From: Corynebacterium urealyticum DSM 7109
Lineage (GTDB): Bacteria > Actinomycetota > Actinomycetes > Mycobacteriales > Mycobacteriaceae
Length of the DNA: 64,000 nucleotides
Reading direction: 5' to 3'
Assembly: GCF_000069945.1 (NCBI RefSeq)
Contig: NC_010545.1
Coordinates: 2,232,001-2,296,000 of the forward strand
Shown: in pieces, positions 60,502-64,000 of the stretch
Layout of the letters: each line of letters starts with the position of its first letter
Position numbering within the stretch: position 1 is the stretch's first letter
Program-made: the position numbers and the translations under genes
Notes under the pieces: model-generated
What the model saw: only the letters and a program-made list of their open reading frames with translations
Database searches by the model: none
What the model was told of the DNA's origin: nothing

Positions 60502-60843
60502 TTACCGGCCCTCGTACTTTCGTCTCAATTGGCGGGCTCTACTCCAGCCCGTTCTGCGTCGTGTTTTCTCACTATCGCTTTTGCGCATCATGAGCTTAAG
60601 ACCGTCAAAATCGGTGGGTTCCCAGTCATGCCGATGCGTGCGGAACTCCATACCTTGCTCGTTATTGCTGCTGTAGACCAGCAGTGCACGGCCGTCCTTG
60701 CACAACTCCACCGTTCGATCCCATAGAAGCTCACGAATCCGCGCCGAAGGCCTACCAACAAACGTCCCCGGCGCGAGCTCCATCAACCACTTCGTGAGAT
60801 CCCCTCGCAGCCCGGCTGGGCAAGCGGTGACGATCAGCACCAT
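60502..60843 (-). CDS. cas2: CRISPR adaptation endonuclease Cas2, type I-E
   Basis: 113 residues. Ferredoxin-like start VLIVTACPAGLRGDLTKWL, typical of the I-E (CasE-associated) Cas2, with ARIRELLWDRTVEL and LLVYSSNNEQGMEFRTHRHDW. Forms the integrase complex with Cas1 and measures prespacers. ATG overlaps the cas1 stop (TGATG). The C-terminal about 25 residues are basic. Confidence 0.96.
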   Translation of the reverse strand: MVLIVTACPAGLRGDLTKWLMELAPGTFVGRPSARIRELLWDRTVELCKDGRALLVYSSNNEQGMEFRTHRHDWEPTDFDGLKLMMRKSDSEKTRRRTGWSRARQLRRKYEGR

Positions 60844-61781
60844 CACTGGTCCACACCCTCCCCCGCCCAATTAATGCCCGCAGAGGTCAATTCAAGCTCA
60901 CTCCACAACATGAGCTCGATGTCGCTCAGCGGCTCGTCATCCGGCACGCTCATCACGAACTTCAAATCCCGCACCATCCGCGGCATTAATCGCTGCTCCA
61001 CAACGGCGTCTCGAACCAATCGCCGCACCATCGGCCCCACGTCTTCGGTGCCAGACGCAACGGCGTTGAACGCAGCCGGGATGGACACCTCCGCCTTATA
61101 AAGGTCCGCGACATCGTAAACAAAAGACCGGTCAGTGCCCGTATGAATAACTCCCAAAGCAGGCACGAAACCAAGCCCGACGATCACAGCATGGGCGATG
61201 CCGTAAAGCGCCGCGCTGCCCGTCGTCAACGCTTGATTAATCGGGTCGGAGGAATCGTAATCATTCGGGTCGTAGCGGCGCCGGTTCCACGCCACACCAG
61301 TCCGCTTCGCCTCAGCCGCATAAAGCCGCTTCATGCGGGCACCCTCCCGGCCCCGCAACTGCGCCATCGTCAGCTTCGACACATCCTCACCTGGAAAGCG
61401 CAAGCCATACATCCGACGGGCACATTCCAAGCGTTTGCGTTGATTCGTGACCACTCTGGCCTGTAGTTCAGCAAGCCGGGAGGACTTCGCCGGTGGGCGG
61501 CCGTGGGCGTAATAACGCACACCACGCTCACCCACCCACACGGTCGACACCCCACAATCGCCCAGCAGGGCCATCGCAGCATTCGTGATCCGAGTTCCTG
61601 TCCCCAGCAGCAGAACAGCGAGCTGCGTTGCAGGCACGTGGGCGACGCCCCGCTGGTCGGTGATCGTTAGCGCGTTACCGTCCCGACTGACCACCGCCCG
61701 CTCCACGTAGAGGAAAGAGATCCGATCCCCCATCTGTGACAGGGACTGGCGCTCAATCGGGACCTGCTGCGGGGTGCGCAC
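60843..61781 (-). CDS. cas1: CRISPR integrase Cas1, type I-E
   Basis: 312 residues if GTG 61781 is used, which sits 2 nt after the cas6e stop and gives the usual I-E length; TTG 61817 would overlap cas6e. Seen: DRISFLYVERAVVSRDGNALT, the helical domain with ARRMYGLRFPGED, and the metal-binding set GVIHTGTDRSFVYDVADLYK (His and two Asp). Catalyses integration of prespacers at the leader end. Confidence 0.96.
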   Translation of the reverse strand: MRTPQQVPIERQSLSQMGDRISFLYVERAVVSRDGNALTITDQRGVAHVPATQLAVLLLGTGTRITNAAMALLGDCGVSTVWVGERGVRYYAHGRPPAKSSRLAELQARVVTNQRKRLECARRMYGLRFPGEDVSKLTMAQLRGREGARMKRLYAAEAKRTGVAWNRRRYDPNDYDSSDPINQALTTGSAALYGIAHAVIVGLGFVPALGVIHTGTDRSFVYDVADLYKAEVSIPAAFNAVASGTEDVGPMVRRLVRDAVVEQRLMPRMVRDLKFVMSVPDDEPLSDIELMLWSELELTSAGINWAGEGVDQ

Positions 61782-61783
61782 GG

Positions 61784-62488
61784 CTACCCTATCGGTGCCA
61801 AGGTCAGCAGCCCGCAACCGTAGCCACGGGCCCGGCCGATCCCCTGCGCCAAAGCCTGCCGCAGCAGCTCAGGGTCAGTTACTTCCAAGGTGCCGGTGAA
61901 ACGAGCCTTCGCAATCCGCACCGGCCGACCGCGCCCACCGCCCGCCTTGTTGCGGTGAAAAACATCAGTCCAACGCTCCGTGACCTGGGGCGCGTCGAAC
62001 TCAGACCAGCGCGAACGCTCTTCGTCACTAACTTCGTCATCAAGCCGGGGAGCCAACCCGAAGCCGGCCGCATCAGCCTTCCGGTAAAGCCAGCCAATCT
62101 GATGCCGGACAGAAACATGGGCCTTCACCTTGCCCCGCCCTCCCTTCCGGGGCTCGGCATACGTCGGGTTGGCCACCAGCTCAAAGCGCCACCGCTGCCC
62201 ACGGGTGAGCTTTCCCAGGAACCTGGAGTAGTCCGCAGTCTGCGCAGGAAGCGTGTCCCACCCAGCCTGTTCCACTAGAACCGCGCCCGTCGGCTTCTCT
62301 GGGCCCACCACATAAAGCACGTGCTCGTGCTCACCTGGATCCACGCGCCACAGCACTCTGGCGTCCGATTCGTCCAGCTCGGGAGGGAATGCGGCACGCA
62401 CCGCGGCGTGCATGCGCTGCGGGTCACTCAGTAGCTTTCGCCCTTCCCTCCGGTGAGGATTGAGCTGAATTTTCGTGAATGTCGTCAT
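61784..62488 (-). CDS. cas6e: crRNA endonuclease Cas6e
   Basis: 234 residues, RAMP fold with two ferredoxin-like halves. QRMHAAVRAAFP near residue 26 holds the catalytic His, and the C-terminal glycine-rich loop GIGRARGYGCGLLTL is the RAMP signature. It cuts pre-crRNA at the base of the repeat hairpin and stays on the 3' handle. Start ATG overlaps the cas5 stop (ATGA). Confidence 0.95.
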   Translation of the reverse strand: MTTFTKIQLNPHRREGRKLLSDPQRMHAAVRAAFPPELDESDARVLWRVDPGEHEHVLYVVGPEKPTGAVLVEQAGWDTLPAQTADYSRFLGKLTRGQRWRFELVANPTYAEPRKGGRGKVKAHVSVRHQIGWLYRKADAAGFGLAPRLDDEVSDEERSRWSEFDAPQVTERWTDVFHRNKAGGGRGRPVRIAKARFTGTLEVTDPELLRQALAQGIGRARGYGCGLLTLAPIG

Positions 62489-63207
62489 GCTCGCATCACC
62501 GTTTCAAAAAACACGTCACCCGTCGCGGACTTCTCGTCACCATCCGGATTGTCAATCTCCACGTCCTCGGCACGGATCACTTCCCGCCACCCGTACTTTC
62601 GGTGCTCCGGGCTGAAGGACACCGGCACGTCCTGGCGGGGAACCGAGCCACCCTCACCGGGGTTGGCATCTCGGTAAATCGCCAAAGACACCTTCTTCGG
62701 CGACTCCTTGCGGTGCACCGCGGTGGCGTGCCACGTGTCGTGCGCGCGCAGGGCAGACTCCGCGTCGCCATCCACCACACCGATCACAAGGCCAGGGTGC
62801 ACTGGGCAAGACCGGCGACCCATGTACAGCGGGTAAGCGGGTCTGCGCAGGGCCTCCGCCATCTGGTCCAGCAGCTCCCGATCTTCCGATTCCACCGCCG
62901 CGACGAACGCCGCATCTGAGAGGAAGTACCTGGTCACGAGGCTGGCGTTTGCTCCCGGGTTCTTCAGCCAGGGCTGCGCCGTCTGGTAGTCCCGCAGCAG
63001 GCTCCCCGACTGATCAACACGCACTGCCATCCGCAATTTGGCCAGGTCCTCCACGCCGTCAGTACGGCGCCGCCCCTGCGCAGCCGCGATCAGCCCCACG
63101 ATGCCGGACTTGGTTGGCGTGGTGGCCGTCGCCCGAACACTGAAGCGGGACTCGTCGCCCCAGGACTGCATGGGACCTTTGAGTAGTAGTAAGAGGGAAT
63201 GAGCCAT
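62485..63207 (-). CDS. cas5e: Cascade subunit Cas5e
   Basis: 240 residues: LLLLLKGPMQSWGDESRFSVR at the start (typical Cas5 'l.L.GpmqSWG' motif), TPTKSGIVGLIAAAQG, and LGRR-type loop MGRRSCPV. Binds the 5' handle of crRNA in Cascade. The ATG shares its first base with the end of the cas7 gene. Confidence 0.95.
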   Translation of the reverse strand: MAHSLLLLLKGPMQSWGDESRFSVRATATTPTKSGIVGLIAAAQGRRRTDGVEDLAKLRMAVRVDQSGSLLRDYQTAQPWLKNPGANASLVTRYFLSDAAFVAAVESEDRELLDQMAEALRRPAYPLYMGRRSCPVHPGLVIGVVDGDAESALRAHDTWHATAVHRKESPKKVSLAIYRDANPGEGGSVPRQDVPVSFSPEHRKYGWREVIRAEDVEIDNPDGDEKSATGDVFFETVMRA

Positions 63208-64000
63208 TACTCATCACCCATGAGCTGATCGATGGCGCCGGCCAGCTGCTCCTTCAGCTCCGGAAGAGTCACCTGGGTCGCGATATCGGTGAACGGCTCC
63301 GCCAGCTGCCCCAGGCCCATGACGAAGGAGGCCTGCGGCTTGAATCCATAGACGTTCTCCACGTCCCGAGCCTCCTGAGCCAGTACCTCGGCACCGACCT
63401 CGCGGCGGCCCTTGTCCTCGGTTGCTTCGACAGGAGCCTCGAAGGCGTTCACCAGGGAGACGGGGCGGGTATCGCGAACCGCGACGTAGACGAGCTCCGG
63501 CAGGGTCTGGTTAGCGAAGGTGTTGATCTTTCCGGTCGGCATCGACGCGATGAAGGCCTCAACGAACTCCACGGCAGCCTGCTTCGCTGCGTCCTCGGAG
63601 TCCAGGTTCTCGGCCAGACCCTCCAGGTTGACGGTGGCGTAGCGGTACAGCGTCGAGGACATCATCTGTACCGTGCCGATCATGCCAGCACCGGTCTCTT
63701 CACCCTCCTCGGCGAGGTCATCGACGGCGGTGAAGTAGTCGAACTCCGGGGCGGAGTCGTGAATCCCGAGTGCGTGGGCGACCTGCACAGCGGCGTCGAC
63801 GTTGTATGCAGCATCGTCGGCAACCATGCGGCCGAACATGGCGATATCCACCGAGTGCTCCTGGTCGAGGATCGCCTGCGCCTCGCGCTTGGTGAAGTTC
63901 TTACCGTCGCGTTCCTGGATCGCCTTCACCGCGTTGTCGATCTGGTGAGCGCTGAGGAACAACAGGTAGCCGGTCTGTGGGTAGGCAACCTCTGCGTCGG
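63207..64000 (-). CDS. cas7e: Cascade backbone subunit Cas7e, 5' end outside the window
   Basis: About 264 C-terminal residues are visible and the frame is open to base 64000 (EVAYPQTGYLLFLSAHQID), so the true start lies beyond the window. Family segments: VDIAMFGRMVADDAAYNVDAAVQVAHALGIH, FDYFTAVDDLAEEGEETGAGMIGTVQ, SSTLYRYATVNLEGL and VNAFEAPV. Six copies form the crRNA-binding backbone. cas3, casA and casB are expected further right. Confidence 0.95.
   Translation of the reverse strand, partial: DAEVAYPQTGYLLFLSAHQIDNAVKAIQERDGKNFTKREAQAILDQEHSVDIAMFGRMVADDAAYNVDAAVQVAHALGIHDSAPEFDYFTAVDDLAEEGEETGAGMIGTVQMMSSTLYRYATVNLEGLAENLDSEDAAKQAAVEFVEAFIASMPTGKINTFANQTLPELVYVAVRDTRPVSLVNAFEAPVEATEDKGRREVGAEVLAQEARDVENVYGFKPQASFVMGLGQLAEPFTDIATQVTLPELKEQLAGAIDQLMGDE

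Overview
The window is high-GC DNA from a Corynebacterium, probably a clinical, multi-element-carrying strain; the species cannot be fixed from sequence alone. The genus call rests on a meso-diaminopimelate dehydrogenase gene (ddh), a dccT-type dicarboxylate transporter, the mycolata cell-wall locus (wzm/wzt, glfT1, gtrA, dprE1/dprE2), many apparently leaderless genes with TAnnnT boxes 6-8 nt before the start codon, and a composite transposon with the structure I recall for Tn5432 of C. xerosis.

Layout. 1-3225: dnaX (cut by the window edge), a TM2 membrane protein, a possible SUFU-domain protein and aspT, all on the minus strand. 3321-15814: a pile of insertion sequences around tRNA-Ser(GGA) and the SRP RNA. 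Two copies of a 1441-bp IS256-family element (here IS-X), two copies of a 1380-bp IS1249-like element (IS-A), one related element (IS-B), and Tn5432 (IS1249 - erm(X) - ISL3 remnant - IS1249). Tn5432 sits inside the right terminal repeat of IS-B, and one IS-X sits inside one IS-A, which itself splits a membrane-protein gene. Exact 8-bp target duplications let the order of insertion be read. 16126-29654: echA, the queuosine pair tgt-gluQ, an MMPL transporter, tadA, tyrA, ddh, pat, dccT and several tRNAs; a small IS481-like remnant is bracketed by a 16-bp duplication of a tRNA-Arg 3' end.

29875-50406: a frameshifted conserved gene, a DoxX-like protein, two coupled YhgE/Pip proteins, then the arabinogalactan region: quinone oxidoreductase, a class V aminotransferase-like protein, the ABC exporter wzm/wzt, glfT1, two GtrA proteins and dprE1/dprE2. 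Together these make and move galactan and decaprenyl-phospho-arabinose precursors. A palindrome-bracketed gene separates wzt from glfT1. 50597-53068: a secreted cutinase-type esterase, a secreted trypsin-like protease and a 45-residue membrane peptide.

53224-64000: a type I-E CRISPR-Cas system on the minus strand (cas7 partial, cas5, cas6e, cas1, cas2) followed by an array of 70 repeats. The distal end of the array is broken. Exactly between two repeats lies about 1.16 kb of phage DNA (EndoU-type toxin domain, immunity gene, 5' end of a scaffold-like gene), itself carrying an IS30 element, and beyond it three more repeats. The left phage junction reads as a 33-nt spacer with AAG on its PAM side. 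I infer that two spacers against one phage served as homology for recombination with that phage. This is the most unusual feature of the window.
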